Origin: Neorhizobium galegae
Lineage (GTDB): Bacteria > Pseudomonadota > Alphaproteobacteria > Rhizobiales > Rhizobiaceae
Length of the DNA: 64,000 nucleotides
Assembly (NCBI RefSeq): GCF_017877135.1
Contig: NZ_JAGIPH010000005.1
Location: 124,001-188,000, forward strand
Reading direction: 5' to 3'
Positions within the stretch are counted from its first letter, which is position 1. Every line of letters starts with the position of its first letter. Below the pieces are notes generated by a model, which worked only from the letters and a program-made list of their open reading frames with translations, searched no databases and was not told the DNA's origin. Shown piece by piece: positions 52,482-62,652 of the stretch. Both the position numbers and the translations under genes were made by a program.

Positions 52482-53047
52482 CAGCCAACCTCTTTCAGTG
52501 CAAGCTTAAGGGTGGAAAGTTTGGTGCGAAGAGACGTATCGATCTGACGCGAGCCGATCTTGACGATCAGGCCACCGAGGATCGACGGATCGACAGACAC
52601 GTCCAGATTGACGTCCTTGCCGCTCACGCCCTTCAGCGCCGACTTGAGTTCTTGTTCCTGCGCCTGCGACAGCGCATGGGCCGAGACAACCTCGGCAGTA
52701 ACCTCGCCGCGATGGCGAGCATAAGTGGCACGGAACGAGCGAATGATGTCCGGCAGCGCGAAGAGCCGGCGATTGCCCGCAACGACCTTCAGGAAGTTTG
52801 CGACGAGGCCCTGGATGCCAGCCTTGGCAGCGAGCGCCGAAACCGCGCGGCTCTGCTCTTCAGCCGAAAACACCGGACTTGCGATCAGCCTCTTCAGGTC
52901 ATCGCTTTCGTCAATCATTGCCTGAAAACGGTCAAGATCTGAGCGCACCTGCTCGACCGAACCGGCCTCCAGCGCAAGCTCGAACAGCGAGCTGGCGTAG
53001 CGATAAGCCATGCCGGAAGTCTGCTGGGATGTGTCTGCCACGGGCAC
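52481..53047 (-). CDS. atpH: ATP synthase F1 delta subunit
   Basis: A 188-residue OSCP-type delta subunit that joins F1 to the peripheral stalk. The N-terminal helical bundle contains [23 protein letters not shown], and the C-terminal [23 protein letters not shown] is the family signature. The start is set at the GTG at 53047, giving MPVADTSQ; AGGGA lies about five bases before it. An ATG at 53065 lacks a ribosome site. It is the first gene of the operon. The F0 genes are not in the window, as usual in alphaproteobacteria. Confidence 0.95.
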   Translation of the reverse strand: MPVADTSQQTSGMAYRYASSLFELALEAGSVEQVRSDLDRFQAMIDESDDLKRLIASPVFSAEEQSRAVSALAAKAGIQGLVANFLKVVAGNRRLFALPDIIRSFRATYARHRGEVTAEVVSAHALSQAQEQELKSALKGVSGKDVNLDVSVDPSILGGLIVKIGSRQIDTSLRTKLSTLKLALKEVG

Positions 53048-53305
53048 AATTTCCCTGATTATCATCCAAGTCTTACGCCTGTTTTCGGAGTTCAGACAAA
53101 CACTTGAATTTGCTTCTTTTTCTCATTTCGACCGGAGGACCCCTCCAGCCTTTTTCCGAAATTCGGGGTTCGTCTAGCATAGGACGTGGGGACTCGCAAC
53201 ACGCGTGACGGCGGAAAGAGCCTTCTGTGCAAGGGCTTGAACCGATTTTATGTCAACTTGCGTGCGATTGCCTCCTATACACAGTTTCCGGCGCAATCTT
53301 GCCTG

Positions 53306-53689
53306 TCAGAAGTAACCGAGCACATAGCCGAGCGGCAGCACCGCAACCACAACCTGAAGCAGCAGAAGCGTCCCATTGCGCAGTGTCAAACCGCGGTCTG
53401 CAACCATGGAGACGAGGCGGCCGAACGCGCCCATGGCGGCCGCAACTCCAAGCGCCAGATAGGTCCAGTCCTGCGCCAGGAAGATGGCGATGACCCCGAG
53501 CCCGAGATAGAGCCCGCCGGTTGAGCGGACCGAACCATAGCCTTCGGGCGTCACCTCGCCGATGGCAAAACCGGAGAGCCTCAGCGCAGAGGCCGGCAGC
53601 AGCAGAATGAACAGACCGGCGAGCGCCGACAGGGCCGCGCCGAGGAATGCGAGCTGCTCCGGCAGTTCGGTCGGAAAATAGAGTTCCAT
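53306..53689 (-). CDS. DUF4345-like membrane protein
   Basis: A 127-residue integral membrane protein with four predicted hydrophobic helices (around residues 10-35, 60-75, 78-95 and 105-125). The pattern FGRLVSMVADRGLT in the second half and the GVRST-like segment SVRSTGGLYLGLGVIAI resemble DUF4345 proteins. No catalytic residues are evident. AGGAG lies eight bases before the ATG. It stands between priA and atpH on the same strand. A 240-base gap to atpH holds the presumed atp promoter. The function is unknown. Confidence 0.8.
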   Translation of the reverse strand: MELYFPTELPEQLAFLGAALSALAGLFILLLPASALRLSGFAIGEVTPEGYGSVRSTGGLYLGLGVIAIFLAQDWTYLALGVAAAMGAFGRLVSMVADRGLTLRNGTLLLLQVVVAVLPLGYVLGYF

Positions 53690-53770
53690 GCGGGGGCTCC
53701 TGATTCGGATGGTCTCTCAAACGCGATCGGCCATAGCAGCGGGCGGCGGCTTTTCAAAGCTCGCCGGCTG

Positions 53771-55990
53771 TCAGAGGAAACTCTGCGGGTCGATATCGAG
53801 CTGCACATGCACGCTGCCGCGGACTTTCGGGCCATGGGCCAGCATCTGGCGCAGATAGGCCTGCATGTCGCTGTTGCGCCGGCCATGCACCAGAAGCCGG
53901 AAGCGATGGCGACCGCGCACCAAAGCCAGCGGCGCTTCCGCCGGCCCGAGAACCGCGATGCCCGAGACCTTGGGTGCTGCCGCGCGAAGCCCCCGCGCAT
54001 GGCCTTCCGCATCGGCGCGGCTGTCGGCCGAGACAATGATCGAGGCAAGCCGGCCGAAGGGGGGCAGCAGTGCCTTTTCCCGCTCACCGATTTCGCGCTC
54101 GTAGAACGCCGAGGCATCGCCTGACACGATCGCCTGCATCACCGGGTGCTGCGGCTGGTAGGTCTGCAGAAGTCCGTGGCTTTTCAAGCCTGTACGCCCG
54201 GCACGGCCGGTCACCTGGCTCAGCAGTTGGAAGGTGCGTTCGGCCGCCCGCGGATCGCCATTGGCAAGGCCCAGATCCGCATCCACGATGCCGACCAGCG
54301 TCATCAGCGGGAAATTGTGCCCCTTGGCGACAAGCTGCGTGCCGATGACGATATCGGCGTCGCCCCTGGCAATCGCCTCCAGTTCCAGCCGCATGCGCTT
54401 GACGCCGCCGAGAAGATCCGAAGACATGACGATGGTGCGGGCGTCGGGGAAATGCCTTTCCACCTCTTCGGCAATGCGCTCGACACCGGGACCGCAGGCG
54501 ACCAGATGATCGAACGTGCCGCATTCCGGGCAGGCTTCCGGCGTCTTTTCCGCATAACCGCACTGGTGGCACTGGATCTGCCCCTTGAAGCGATGTTCTA
54601 CCAGCCAGCTTGAGCACTGCGGGCACTGGAAACGATGGCCGCAGACGCGACACAAGGTCAGCGGCGCATAACCACGACGGTTGAGGAACAGCAGCGCCTG
54701 ATGGCCATTTTCGACCGTCTTCTTTACCGCCCGCAGCAAGACAGGCGACAGGAAGCCGCCGCGGTCCGGCGGATGCCGGCGCATATCGACCAGATGGAGG
54801 TCCGGCATCGCCGCTTCACCGAAGCGCGTCGGCAGATGCACCATGTGATAGCGGCCGCTCTGGCCGTTCACCTGGCTTTCGACAGAGGGGGTGGCCGAGA
54901 CCAGAACGACGGGAAAATCACCAATTCGGCCGCGCACAACCGCCATGTCGCGGGCATTGTAAAAGACGCGGTCTTCCTGCTTGTAGGCCGGGTCATGCTC
55001 CTCATCGACAATGATCAGGCCGAGTTCCTCGAAGGGCAGGAAGAGCGCCGAGCGGGCACCGGCCACCACGCGCACCTCCCCCGTCACGACGCCGCGCCAG
55101 ACCTTTTCGCGCAGGCGCGGCGACAGGTCCGAATGCCATTCGGCGGGCTTTGCGCCGAACCGGTCCTGGAAGCGCTCGAGGAAACTTGCAGTGAGCGCGA
55201 TTTCCGGCAGCAGGATCAACACCTGCCGCCCCTGGCGCAGCGCTTCGGCGATCGCCTCGAAATAGACCTCCGTCTTGCCCGAGCCGGTTACGCCATCGAT
55301 GAGAGAGGCGGAGAAGCCGCCGGCCTGCATGTTTTCCACGATTTCCGAGGCCGCCTGCTTTTGCGGGCCTTCGATGCGCGGCGCGGTGTAATCGGGATCG
55401 GGCCTGGCCACCACCGGCGGTGGCGGTAGAAAGACGGTGTCGAACAGTCCCTGCTTCACCAGTCCGTCGATGACGCTTGCCGACACGCCCGCCGCATGGG
55501 CAAGGCCGCTGCGGGTCCAGGGCATTTCGTCGCGGGTGAGGTCCAGCACGCGAGCACGCGCCGGCGTCAACCGTTCCGGCTCACCGCCCCGGTAGCGCAG
55601 GGCCTCCACCATGGGTTCGGGATCGAGCGCTGCCGGCGCCCGCACGGCCATGCGCGCCACAAGCCCCGGGGGCGAGAGCGTATAGGAGGCGACCCAGTCG
55701 ATGAAGGCACGCATGTCGCGCGTCAGCGGCGGGCAATCGAAGGCAAGCGTGATAGGGCGCAGCTTCTTCGGGTCAAGCCGCAGATCCTCGTCGCCATCCC
55801 AGACGACGCCGATTACCTGGCGGGGACCAAGCGGCACCTGCACCACAGAGCCCGGCTCCACCGCCATGCCATCCGGGACGGCATAGCTATAGGCTTCCGG
55901 CACCGGCAGCGGCACCAGAACCGGCACAACGCGGCTCAACTTGGGCGCATCGAAGAGAGCGCCGAAGAGATCGGACGAATCTTTTCCCAT
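53771..55990 (-). CDS. priA: Primosomal protein N' (replication restart helicase)
   Basis: A 739-residue superfamily 2 DNA helicase that reloads replisomes at stalled forks. The N-terminal DNA-binding region is VPVLVPLPVPEAYSYAVPDG. Walker A is DGVTGSGKTEVYFEA, Walker B is IIVDEEHDPAYKQED, and the zinc domain has the eight-cysteine pattern CRVCGHRFQCPQC and CHQCGYAEKTPEACPECG. The helicase C-terminal domain carries LVAKGHNFP and SQVTGRAGRTG. The ATG at 55990 gives the usual N-terminus; an upstream TTG is less likely. It diverges from xerC. Confidence 0.96.
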   Translation of the reverse strand: MGKDSSDLFGALFDAPKLSRVVPVLVPLPVPEAYSYAVPDGMAVEPGSVVQVPLGPRQVIGVVWDGDEDLRLDPKKLRPITLAFDCPPLTRDMRAFIDWVASYTLSPPGLVARMAVRAPAALDPEPMVEALRYRGGEPERLTPARARVLDLTRDEMPWTRSGLAHAAGVSASVIDGLVKQGLFDTVFLPPPPVVARPDPDYTAPRIEGPQKQAASEIVENMQAGGFSASLIDGVTGSGKTEVYFEAIAEALRQGRQVLILLPEIALTASFLERFQDRFGAKPAEWHSDLSPRLREKVWRGVVTGEVRVVAGARSALFLPFEELGLIIVDEEHDPAYKQEDRVFYNARDMAVVRGRIGDFPVVLVSATPSVESQVNGQSGRYHMVHLPTRFGEAAMPDLHLVDMRRHPPDRGGFLSPVLLRAVKKTVENGHQALLFLNRRGYAPLTLCRVCGHRFQCPQCSSWLVEHRFKGQIQCHQCGYAEKTPEACPECGTFDHLVACGPGVERIAEEVERHFPDARTIVMSSDLLGGVKRMRLELEAIARGDADIVIGTQLVAKGHNFPLMTLVGIVDADLGLANGDPRAAERTFQLLSQVTGRAGRTGLKSHGLLQTYQPQHPVMQAIVSGDASAFYEREIGEREKALLPPFGRLASIIVSADSRADAEGHARGLRAAAPKVSGIAVLGPAEAPLALVRGRHRFRLLVHGRRNSDMQAYLRQMLAHGPKVRGSVHVQLDIDPQSFL

Positions 55991-56381
55991 GGCGCGGGAC
56001 CATGCCTCGGCGCGGAACAAAAGGGAACCGAAATCAGGCCGCTACCTCCACCCGTGGCGATGAAATGAAGCAGGACATCCTGATCGGCGGCCGGTTCAAA
56101 CATGCAAGGCTGCTCCGGCGCCTTCGTCACCTCGGCAGGATCCCCTCCCGTTCGTCGGGCTCGATCATCTGGCCGATGGTAAAAATCGAAGAGGTCGCCC
56201 TTCTTGTTCAGACGTGCCGAGCGGATGTGGAAAGACAAGGTATTTTGGCGCTGCCTGATAAGCACAGGCATTTTCTCACAGCGCATGATGATCGAACCTG
56301 CGAGAGAAGAGACGTCTTAGCAAATTGGTAACGCTCCTTGCGCAAGGTGGATCTCATCCTGTCACATTCAACGGACGCGCT
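55991..56381. other. Intergenic region between divergent priA and xerC
   Basis: This 391-base stretch holds the divergent promoters of priA and xerC. I see no convincing gene. The only structure noted is a weak hairpin, TGCCTG/CAGGCA at 56252-56270 followed by TTTT, whose stem is only six bases. The short open frames present in this gap look non-coding. Confidence 0.6.
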
Positions 56382-57317
56382 GTGAACGAGATCCTGATCC
56401 TGGCTTGCCCGGAGCTTCTGGAAATGCGGCGTCAGTGGCTGCAAAGTCTTGAAACCGAGAGACGATTGGCCGCCAATACGCTGGAGGCCTACGAGCGGGA
56501 TACCCGCCAGTTTCTGGCTTTTCTCACCGGTCACCTCGGCGGCCCGGCAAAGCTTTCCGACATCCATACGCTGCGTACGGCCGATCTGCGCTCGTTTCTG
56601 GCCAAACGCCGGCGCGACGGATCGGGCGCCCGTTCGCTCGGGCGGCATCTGGCGGGCCTGCGCTCCTTCCTGCGTTATCTGGAGCGCAAGGGGCTGGTGA
56701 ATGCTGCCGCCGCCGGCGCCATCCGGGCGCCCCGCCAGCCGAAATCGCTGCCGAAGCCTTTGTCGGACCGGCAGGCGCTCGACGTGGTGAGCGCTGAAGC
56801 GCAGCTCAACGAAGAGCCGTGGATTGCCGCGCGCGATGCCGCCGTGCTGACGCTGCTCTATGGCTGCGGACTGCGCATTTCCGAGGCGCTCGATCTGACG
56901 CCGGACGATATTGCCGCCGGCGCCACCTCGCTTCGCGTCACGGGCAAGGGCGGCAAGACACGGATGGTGCCGCTTCTGGCGGTCATTCCGCAGGTGATCG
57001 AGACCTATCGCAGGCTCTGCCCCTATGACCTGCCGGCCGACCAGCCACTGTTTCGCGGCGCACGCGGCGGAAAGCTCAATCCGTCGATCATCCAGCGCGA
57101 GATGCAGAAATTGCGAGGCGCCCTCGGTTTGCCCGACAGCGCCACGCCGCATGCGCTTCGCCATTCCTTTGCCACGCATCTGCTGTCGGCTGGCGGGGAC
57201 CTGCGCTCCATTCAGGAACTGCTCGGCCATGCCAGCCTGTCGACGACGCAGGTCTACACCGGCGTCGACCAGGCGCGGCTGCTCGACGTCTACGACCGCG
57301 CTCATCCACGGGCCTGA
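56382..57317 (+). CDS. xerC: Tyrosine recombinase XerC
   Basis: A 311-residue tyrosine recombinase that acts with XerD at dif to resolve chromosome dimers. The N-terminal SAM-like domain (RRLAANTLEAYERDTRQFLAFL) precedes the catalytic domain. Catalytic residues are the arginine in YGCGLRISEAL, the lysine in TGKGGKTR, the HALRHSFATH box, the histidine in LLGHASL, and the tyrosine in TTQVYTGVD. The GTG at 56382 gives the usual MNEILILA start; the frame is open further upstream but without conserved sequence. A phage integrase is unlikely given the chromosomal context. Confidence 0.93.
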   Translation: MNEILILACPELLEMRRQWLQSLETERRLAANTLEAYERDTRQFLAFLTGHLGGPAKLSDIHTLRTADLRSFLAKRRRDGSGARSLGRHLAGLRSFLRYLERKGLVNAAAAGAIRAPRQPKSLPKPLSDRQALDVVSAEAQLNEEPWIAARDAAVLTLLYGCGLRISEALDLTPDDIAAGATSLRVTGKGGKTRMVPLLAVIPQVIETYRRLCPYDLPADQPLFRGARGGKLNPSIIQREMQKLRGALGLPDSATPHALRHSFATHLLSAGGDLRSIQELLGHASLSTTQVYTGVDQARLLDVYDRAHPRA

Positions 57318-57382
57318 CGGCGCGCGCATGACCGTACGCGACCCGTGTGCGCAAAGCATCAAGACTTGAAGGATCCCGACCG

Positions 57383-58459
57383 ATGACGATTTCCGCCTTC
57401 TCCTTCCTGTCGCGCCGCCTCGCTTTCGCCGTGGATGCAGGTCTGTGGCTGCTTGCCGGCCTGCATGGGCTGCTGCTTGTGTCATTCCTCGTTGTTGTCA
57501 CCCTTGCATCGGGCGCGCGGGCTGAGGACGGCGCCTGCGCAGGCCACAATCTTCTCACGGAGATGCAAAAGGATGATCCGGACGCCTACCGCCGGATTGT
57601 TGCCGAAGGCGATGCCGTGCCGAACGGCAAGGGCCTGTTCTGGAAGATCGAAAAGACAGGGCTTGCCCCCTCCTATCTGCTTGGCACCATGCATGTGACC
57701 GATCCCCGGGTTCTTGCGCTGCCGAAAGGCGCGCCGGAGGCGAAAGCCCAGGCCAGGGTCCTCATCATCGAATCGGACGAGATCCTTGACGAGCAGAAGG
57801 CAATGGCCAGGCTGATGACGAAGCCACAGCTGACCATGATGATGGATGGCAAGACGATCCAGAGCTATCTCACCCCCGCCGACACCGAAAAGCTTCAGAC
57901 GGCGCTCAAAGCGCGCGGTATTCCTCTCGGCGCCGTGTCGCGCATGCAGCCCTGGATGCTGTCCAGCTTTGTTGCACTGCCTGCCTGCGAACTGGTGCGC
58001 AAGGCCAAGGGTGCGGCCTTTCTCGACATGCAGCTCGCCAAGGATGCCATTCGGGCCGGACAGCCGGTGAAGGGGCTGGAAACCATGGAAGAACAACTCT
58101 CTGCAATGGCCTCCATCCCGACCGAATTCCACCTGAAATCGCTGATGGAAATGCTGGCGCTTGGCGACCGGATGGATGATGTCATGTACACCATGACCGA
58201 GCTTTACCTGTCCGGCGATATCGGGCTGACCATGCCGATGCTGAAGGCCGTTTCGCCCGATGGCAGCGACGAAGAGGGCTATGCCGAATTCGAACAGCGG
58301 ATCGTCACGGCCCGCAACCATATCATGGCCGAACGTGCCCGCCCGCTGCTGGAGGCGGGCGGCGCCTTCATGGCGGTCGGGGCCATGCATCTGGTGGGAG
58401 AGGAAGGCCTCGTCTCCCTGTTGCGGGCCGACGGCTTTACCGTGACGGCCGTTCCTTAA
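57383..58459 (+). CDS. TraB/GumN family protein
   Basis: A 358-residue protein of the TraB/GumN (Tiki-like) superfamily, putative metal-dependent proteases. An N-terminal hydrophobic segment (about residues 15-45) is a signal anchor or signal peptide ending near GARAED, so the body should be periplasmic. The two family motifs are LLGTMHVTDP near residue 103 and AVGAMHLVGEEGLVSLL near the C-terminus, and the helical middle carries the usual spacing. AAGGA lies nine bases before the ATG. It follows xerC by about 65 bases. No substrate is known. Confidence 0.9.
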   Translation: MTISAFSFLSRRLAFAVDAGLWLLAGLHGLLLVSFLVVVTLASGARAEDGACAGHNLLTEMQKDDPDAYRRIVAEGDAVPNGKGLFWKIEKTGLAPSYLLGTMHVTDPRVLALPKGAPEAKAQARVLIIESDEILDEQKAMARLMTKPQLTMMMDGKTIQSYLTPADTEKLQTALKARGIPLGAVSRMQPWMLSSFVALPACELVRKAKGAAFLDMQLAKDAIRAGQPVKGLETMEEQLSAMASIPTEFHLKSLMEMLALGDRMDDVMYTMTELYLSGDIGLTMPMLKAVSPDGSDEEGYAEFEQRIVTARNHIMAERARPLLEAGGAFMAVGAMHLVGEEGLVSLLRADGFTVTAVP

Positions 58460-58479
58460 CCGCCTTTACGCGGAGAAGG

Positions 58480-58974
58480 TCAAACCCCGCGCGTCATACG
58501 GGCAAGAACATCGGTCTTCCAGATGAACTGGTGAACGAGGGCTCCTGCAACATGGGCGCCGAGCAGGAGCCAGAGCAGGATCTTCAAGACATCGGCATGC
58601 ACGAAGCCGGCCGTCGTGTTGCCGAAATAGTAAGCCCCGATGCCGGCAAGCGGCATGGCAAACAGCAGGACATAGAGAAGGCCGTGGGTGATGTGGGCAA
58701 GCAGCCGCAGCGGCGCGGGCTCCACCTCCGAAGCGGCCGGTACGCCCTGCACGAACCGCAGGCCAAGGCGGAGCGCCGCAAGCACCAGGATCGCGATACC
58801 GACATAGGCATGGATGTTGGCGGAGGCGACATCATCCGGCGTCACCGGCTGGCCGCGCCGGACAAGCCGATACCAGTGCTCCATGCCATCGGTGAACAGG
58901 AGGTTGAACAAGATCAGCAACGCCATGCCCCAATGCAGGATCCGTTGCGGCACCGAATAGGAAAGCGGAGACAT
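58480..58974 (-). CDS. Cytochrome b561 family protein
   Basis: A 164-residue membrane haem protein with four transmembrane helices. The conserved haem histidines appear as LHWGMAL near residue 14, NIHAYVGIAIL near 54, HITHGLLY near 93, and AHVAGALVHQFIWK near 140. These are the bis-histidine positions of the family, whose members act as quinol oxidases or superoxide scavengers. AAGGTG lies before the ATG. It is convergent with the TraB/GumN gene, and no partner gene is adjacent. Confidence 0.93.
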   Translation of the reverse strand: MSPLSYSVPQRILHWGMALLILFNLLFTDGMEHWYRLVRRGQPVTPDDVASANIHAYVGIAILVLAALRLGLRFVQGVPAASEVEPAPLRLLAHITHGLLYVLLFAMPLAGIGAYYFGNTTAGFVHADVLKILLWLLLGAHVAGALVHQFIWKTDVLARMTRGV

Positions 58975-59139
58975 TTCGTCACCTTTTCAAAGGGTTAAGA
59001 ATGACCCACAGTAAGACTTCGCAGCCGGCACGCAAGCGGCCCCCGTGTTCATGTCGAGAATTTAATGAAGGACTTGATCAATCACAGATGTGCAGCCGAA
59101 TTTCGGCGAGCCACCGTCAGCAACCGTGTGAGATGAGGG

Positions 59140-59661
59140 TCAGGCCCGTTGCGCCAAGAGGCATTGCCTCACCTGGCGCAGCGACGCCTGGACGATCAGC
59201 CGGTGAAAGGGCGTGATCGCTGCGATATAGATGCGTCCCAGCAGGACCTTGCGATAAACGAGGGTGGTGAAGGATACCAAAACCTCCCCCGCCCCTTCGT
59301 CAAGAACATCGATCACCAGCCGAAAGTCCAGATGCCGATCGTCAAGGCCGACCACGACCTGTCGGTCCGTCCGGCTGATCATGGGGAAGAAGCCGATGCG
59401 ATCCGCATGGCTTGCGGCGAGCTCCCGGGTGGAGTGCAGGCCGAAAGGTTTCATCAGCGTGTCGCGCAGCCTCAGCAGCAGCCTGGCCCAGGGCGGAAAC
59501 CAGCACAGCGCCAACCGCGCGACATCCTCAGCCGTCAGATCCGCACGGGCCGGAACGCGCAGCCGATAACAATCGGCCCAATCGGCCCGCAAGAGCGCCG
59601 GATGAGGCAGCTGTGGTGGAGAGAGGATCGGTCGGAGAGCGTCTTGCGCGGCTGTTGTCAT
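59140..59661 (-). CDS. DUF2867 family protein
   Basis: A 173-residue soluble protein with the DUF2867 pattern: an N-terminal ADWADCYRLRVPARADLTAEDVA, a LCWFPPWARLLLRLRDTLMKPFGL helix, and the beta-rich end DRHLDFRLVIDVL then SFTTLVYRKVLLGRIYIAAITPFHRLIV. The family function is unknown; the fold suggests a START-like ligand binder. The ATG at 59661 has AGGG about nine bases upstream. It lies 140 bases after lpdA beyond a terminator, so it is transcribed separately. Confidence 0.88.
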   Translation of the reverse strand: MTTAAQDALRPILSPPQLPHPALLRADWADCYRLRVPARADLTAEDVARLALCWFPPWARLLLRLRDTLMKPFGLHSTRELAASHADRIGFFPMISRTDRQVVVGLDDRHLDFRLVIDVLDEGAGEVLVSFTTLVYRKVLLGRIYIAAITPFHRLIVQASLRQVRQCLLAQRA

Positions 59662-59743
59662 AGCCAAACCCTATAATCGGCGCCGCAGACCCGCGACAAC
59701 AATCGCCAGACCGCCCCCGCAGCACGCCGTCACGGGCGTCACG

Positions 59744-59778
59744 AAAAAGGCCGCCGCCTGACAACACAGACGACGGCC
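59744..59778 (-). terminator. Terminator of lpdA
   Basis: GGCCGCCG (59749-59756) pairs with CGACGGCC (59771-59778) with one G-T pair, and the minus strand continues into TTTTT at 59744-59748. It lies just after the lpdA stop codon. Confidence 0.78.
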
Positions 59779-59803
59779 CCATAACGACCAGAATCGCTTC
59801 AGA

Positions 59804-61210
59804 TCACATGTGGATCGGCTTGAAGAAGGTGGCGAGGGCCGCTTCCTTCACGGCTTCCGACATGGTCGGGTGCGCATGGCAGGTGCGGCCGAGATCTTCG
59901 GACGAGCCGCCGAATTCCATCAGCACGGCTGCTTCGTGGATCATTTCGCCGGCGCCGAAGCCGATGATGTGGACGCCGAGAACGCGGTCGGTCTCCTTGT
60001 CGGCCAGAACCTTCACAAAACCTTCCGTTGCCTGCATGGCGCGGGCGCGGCCGTTTGCCATGAAGGGGAACTTGCCCACCTTGTAGGCAGCGCCGGCTGC
60101 CTTCAGCTCTTCTTCCGTCTTGCCGACGGAGGCGACTTCCGGCTGGGTGTAGACGACACCCGGGATGACGTCATAGTTCACATGGCCGTGCTGGCCGGCG
60201 AGGATTTCGGCAAGCGCCACACCTTCGTCTTCCGCCTTGTGGGCGAGCATCGGGCCCTTGACGACGTCACCGATGGCATAGATGCCGGCAACGTTGGTCG
60301 CATAATGATGATCGATTTCGACGCGGCCGCGATTGTCGAGCACGACGCCGGCCTCTTCCAGCCCAAGACCCGCCGTGAAGGGCTTGCGGCCGGTGGCAAC
60401 CAGCACAACATCGGCTTCGATCGTCTGGGCCTCGCCGCCCTTGACCGGCTCGAACGTCACCTTGGCGCCCGCTTCCGTCTTCTCAACGCCGGTGACCTTG
60501 GCACCGAGGTTGAACTCGATCCCCTGCTTGGCGAGGATGCGCTGGAACTGCTTGGAGACTTCGCCATCCATGCCGCCGAGGATGTTGTCGAGATATTCGA
60601 CAACCGTCACCTTGGCGCCGAGGCGCGACCAGACCGAACCGAGTTCCAGGCCGATGACGCCACCGCCGACGACAACCATCTGGCCCGGCACCTTTTCAAG
60701 CGCGATGCCGCCCGTGGACGACACGATGACTTTCTCGTCGATCTCGACGGCGACGCCCGGAATACCGGCCACGTCGGAACCCGTGGCGATCACGATGTTC
60801 TTGGTCTCCAGTTCCTGCACCGTGCCGTCTTCAGCGGTCACGGATACCTTGCCGGCGGCGACGATCTTGCCGGTGCCGATGAAGCTTTCGATCTTGTTCT
60901 TCTTGAAGAGGAAGGCAACACCATCGACGTTGGACTTCACCGTCGCGTCCTTGTGGCCCATCATCTTTTCAAGGTTGAGCGTGGTGCCGGACACTTCTAC
61001 GCCCAGCTCTTCCATGCCGTGCTTGGCGTGCGCAAAGACTTCCGAGGCGTGCAGAAGCGCCTTCGAAGGGATGCAGCCGACATTGAGGCAGGTGCCGCCG
61101 AAGGTGGAGCGCTTTTCGACCACGGCCACCTTCATGCCGAGCTGTGCCGCCTTGATGGCGCAGACATAGCCGCCGGGGCCGGTGCCGATTACGATCAGAT
61201 CATATGCCAT
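59804..61210 (-). CDS. lpdA: Dihydrolipoyl dehydrogenase (E3)
   Basis: The E3 flavoprotein reoxidises dihydrolipoyl groups of 2-oxoacid dehydrogenase complexes with NAD+. The 468 residues carry an FAD motif [16 protein letters not shown] at the start, the redox disulfide [13 protein letters not shown] (C41, C46), the NAD motif [15 protein letters not shown] near 180, [20 protein letters not shown] near 310, and the C-terminal base pair [20 protein letters not shown] lies nine bases before the ATG. It is the last gene of the sucB-linked run, so it most likely serves 2-oxoglutarate dehydrogenase. Confidence 0.97.
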   Translation of the reverse strand: MAYDLIVIGTGPGGYVCAIKAAQLGMKVAVVEKRSTFGGTCLNVGCIPSKALLHASEVFAHAKHGMEELGVEVSGTTLNLEKMMGHKDATVKSNVDGVAFLFKKNKIESFIGTGKIVAAGKVSVTAEDGTVQELETKNIVIATGSDVAGIPGVAVEIDEKVIVSSTGGIALEKVPGQMVVVGGGVIGLELGSVWSRLGAKVTVVEYLDNILGGMDGEVSKQFQRILAKQGIEFNLGAKVTGVEKTEAGAKVTFEPVKGGEAQTIEADVVLVATGRKPFTAGLGLEEAGVVLDNRGRVEIDHHYATNVAGIYAIGDVVKGPMLAHKAEDEGVALAEILAGQHGHVNYDVIPGVVYTQPEVASVGKTEEELKAAGAAYKVGKFPFMANGRARAMQATEGFVKVLADKETDRVLGVHIIGFGAGEMIHEAAVLMEFGGSSEDLGRTCHAHPTMSEAVKEAALATFFKPIHM

Positions 61211-61236
61211 GGAAAAAGTCCTTCGTTCCTGCGCGA

Positions 61237-61995
61237 CTATCTGCCGCCACTCACGTTCATGATTGCGCCCGTCACGTAGGAAGCCTGCGGCGAGAGGAGG
61301 TAAAGAACCGCCTCCGCCACTTCCTCGGCCGTACCGGCGCGTTGCATCGGCACCGAGGGTGCCAGGTCTCTTGCACGATCCGGCAGGCCGCCGGATGCGT
61401 GGATATCCGTATCGATAATGCCGGGGCGCACCGCGTTGACGCGCACGCCTTCGGCCGCCACTTCGCGCGACAGGCCAATGGTGAACGTATCGACGGCGCC
61501 CTTGGCCGCGGCATAATCGACATATTGCCCACCGCTGCCGAGGACGGCAGCCATGGACGAGATGTTGACGATGGCGCCGCCCTTGCCGCCATGGCGGGTG
61601 GACATGCGCTTCACCGCCTCGGACGCGCAGCGGATCTTGCCGATCACGTTGATGGCGAACATCCGCTCCAGCCGCTCACGCGACATTTCGTCGACGCGGG
61701 CCGTCTGGTCGACGACGCCGGCATTGTTGACGAGACCGTCGAGGCGGCCGAAATCTCGGTCGATGACCGCAAATATCGCGGCAATGCCTTCTTCCGTTCC
61801 GGTGTCGCCCTGAACGAGATGCGCCAAGCCGCCGGCTTCGGTGATGGTCTTTGCCACCGCCTCGGCAGCTGCGGCATTCGACAGGTAGTTGATAACAACC
61901 CCCCATCCCGCCTTCGCCGCCTTCACGGCGACCGCCGCACCGATGCCGCGGCTGGCGCCGGTCACAAGCAGGACTGGTTTTGGATCGATCGACAT
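61237..61995 (-). CDS. Short-chain dehydrogenase/reductase
   Basis: A 252-residue classical SDR. The cofactor motif is [12 protein letters not shown] at the N-terminus, NNAG is near 90, the catalytic serine is in [11 protein letters not shown] near 145, and YxxxK is [10 protein letters not shown] near 160. It resembles FabG-type reductases, but the substrate is not determined. GAGGAAGG lies before the ATG. It sits between the LysE-type gene and lpdA with gaps of 12 and 26 bases, so it is likely in one transcript. Confidence 0.9.
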   Translation of the reverse strand: MSIDPKPVLLVTGASRGIGAAVAVKAAKAGWGVVINYLSNAAAAEAVAKTITEAGGLAHLVQGDTGTEEGIAAIFAVIDRDFGRLDGLVNNAGVVDQTARVDEMSRERLERMFAINVIGKIRCASEAVKRMSTRHGGKGGAIVNISSMAAVLGSGGQYVDYAAAKGAVDTFTIGLSREVAAEGVRVNAVRPGIIDTDIHASGGLPDRARDLAPSVPMQRAGTAEEVAEAVLYLLSPQASYVTGAIMNVSGGR

Positions 61996-62007
61996 GGCCT
62001 TCCTCTC

Positions 62008-62652
62008 TTACGACGCCTTCTGCACCGCAAGCTTCAGACCGAGCGCAATGAAGACCAGGCCGCTTGCCCGATCGATCCACTGGCTTGCCTTCGAAAAGCC
62101 CGCCTTGATGCGCGGTGTGGTCATGAAGATGCTGACGCCAACGAACCAGGCAATCAGGCAGCTCGCCATGACCGCACCATAACTGAACTTCACCAGGATC
62201 GGAGTGTGGGCGCTGACGGCGGTGGAAAAGATCGACAGGAAGAAAAACACCGGCTTCGGGTTGAGCGCATTGGCGGCAAAGCCCAGCCCATAGGCCCGAA
62301 GCGCCGACTGGCCGGGCGCATCCTTGCCATCCGCCTCCGCCGCGACCGACAGATCGGCCTTGCCCGCCCGCAGAGCCTTCACCCCGATATACAGGAGGTA
62401 GGCGACACCACACCATTTGATGATGTTAAACAGGGTGATGGACTGCGAAATGATCAGTCCCAGGCCGAGGATCGTGTAGCTGACGTGGAACATCAGCGCC
62501 GTGCCAATACCGAAGCTGGTAATGATCGCCTGACGGCGCCCATGCACCAGCGACTGGCGCATGACCATGGCAAGATCGGCGCCCGGCGAAATGATGGCGA
62601 ACGAGAAGATCGCCATCAGCGAGGCAAGCTCAAGGAGATAGGCTTCAATCAT
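62008..62652 (-). CDS. LysE-family amino acid exporter
   Basis: A 214-residue membrane protein with about six hydrophobic helices of the LysE/RhtB family. The N-terminal FAIISPGADLAMVMRQSLVHGRRQAIITSFGIGTALMFHV matches the family signature, and the GLGFAANALNPKPVFFFLSIFS segment near 130 is also conserved. LysE-type proteins export amino acids or related compounds. The ATG at 62652 overlaps the stop codon of the MAPEG gene; a longer reading is unlikely. The substrate is unknown. Confidence 0.92.
   Translation of the reverse strand: MIEAYLLELASLMAIFSFAIISPGADLAMVMRQSLVHGRRQAIITSFGIGTALMFHVSYTILGLGLIISQSITLFNIIKWCGVAYLLYIGVKALRAGKADLSVAAEADGKDAPGQSALRAYGLGFAANALNPKPVFFFLSIFSTAVSAHTPILVKFSYGAVMASCLIAWFVGVSIFMTTPRIKAGFSKASQWIDRASGLVFIALGLKLAVQKAS

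Noticed and set aside
56252-56274. Hairpin with T run between priA and xerC as a terminator
   Set aside because: The stem is only six bases and both flanking genes point away from it, so there is no transcript to end there.
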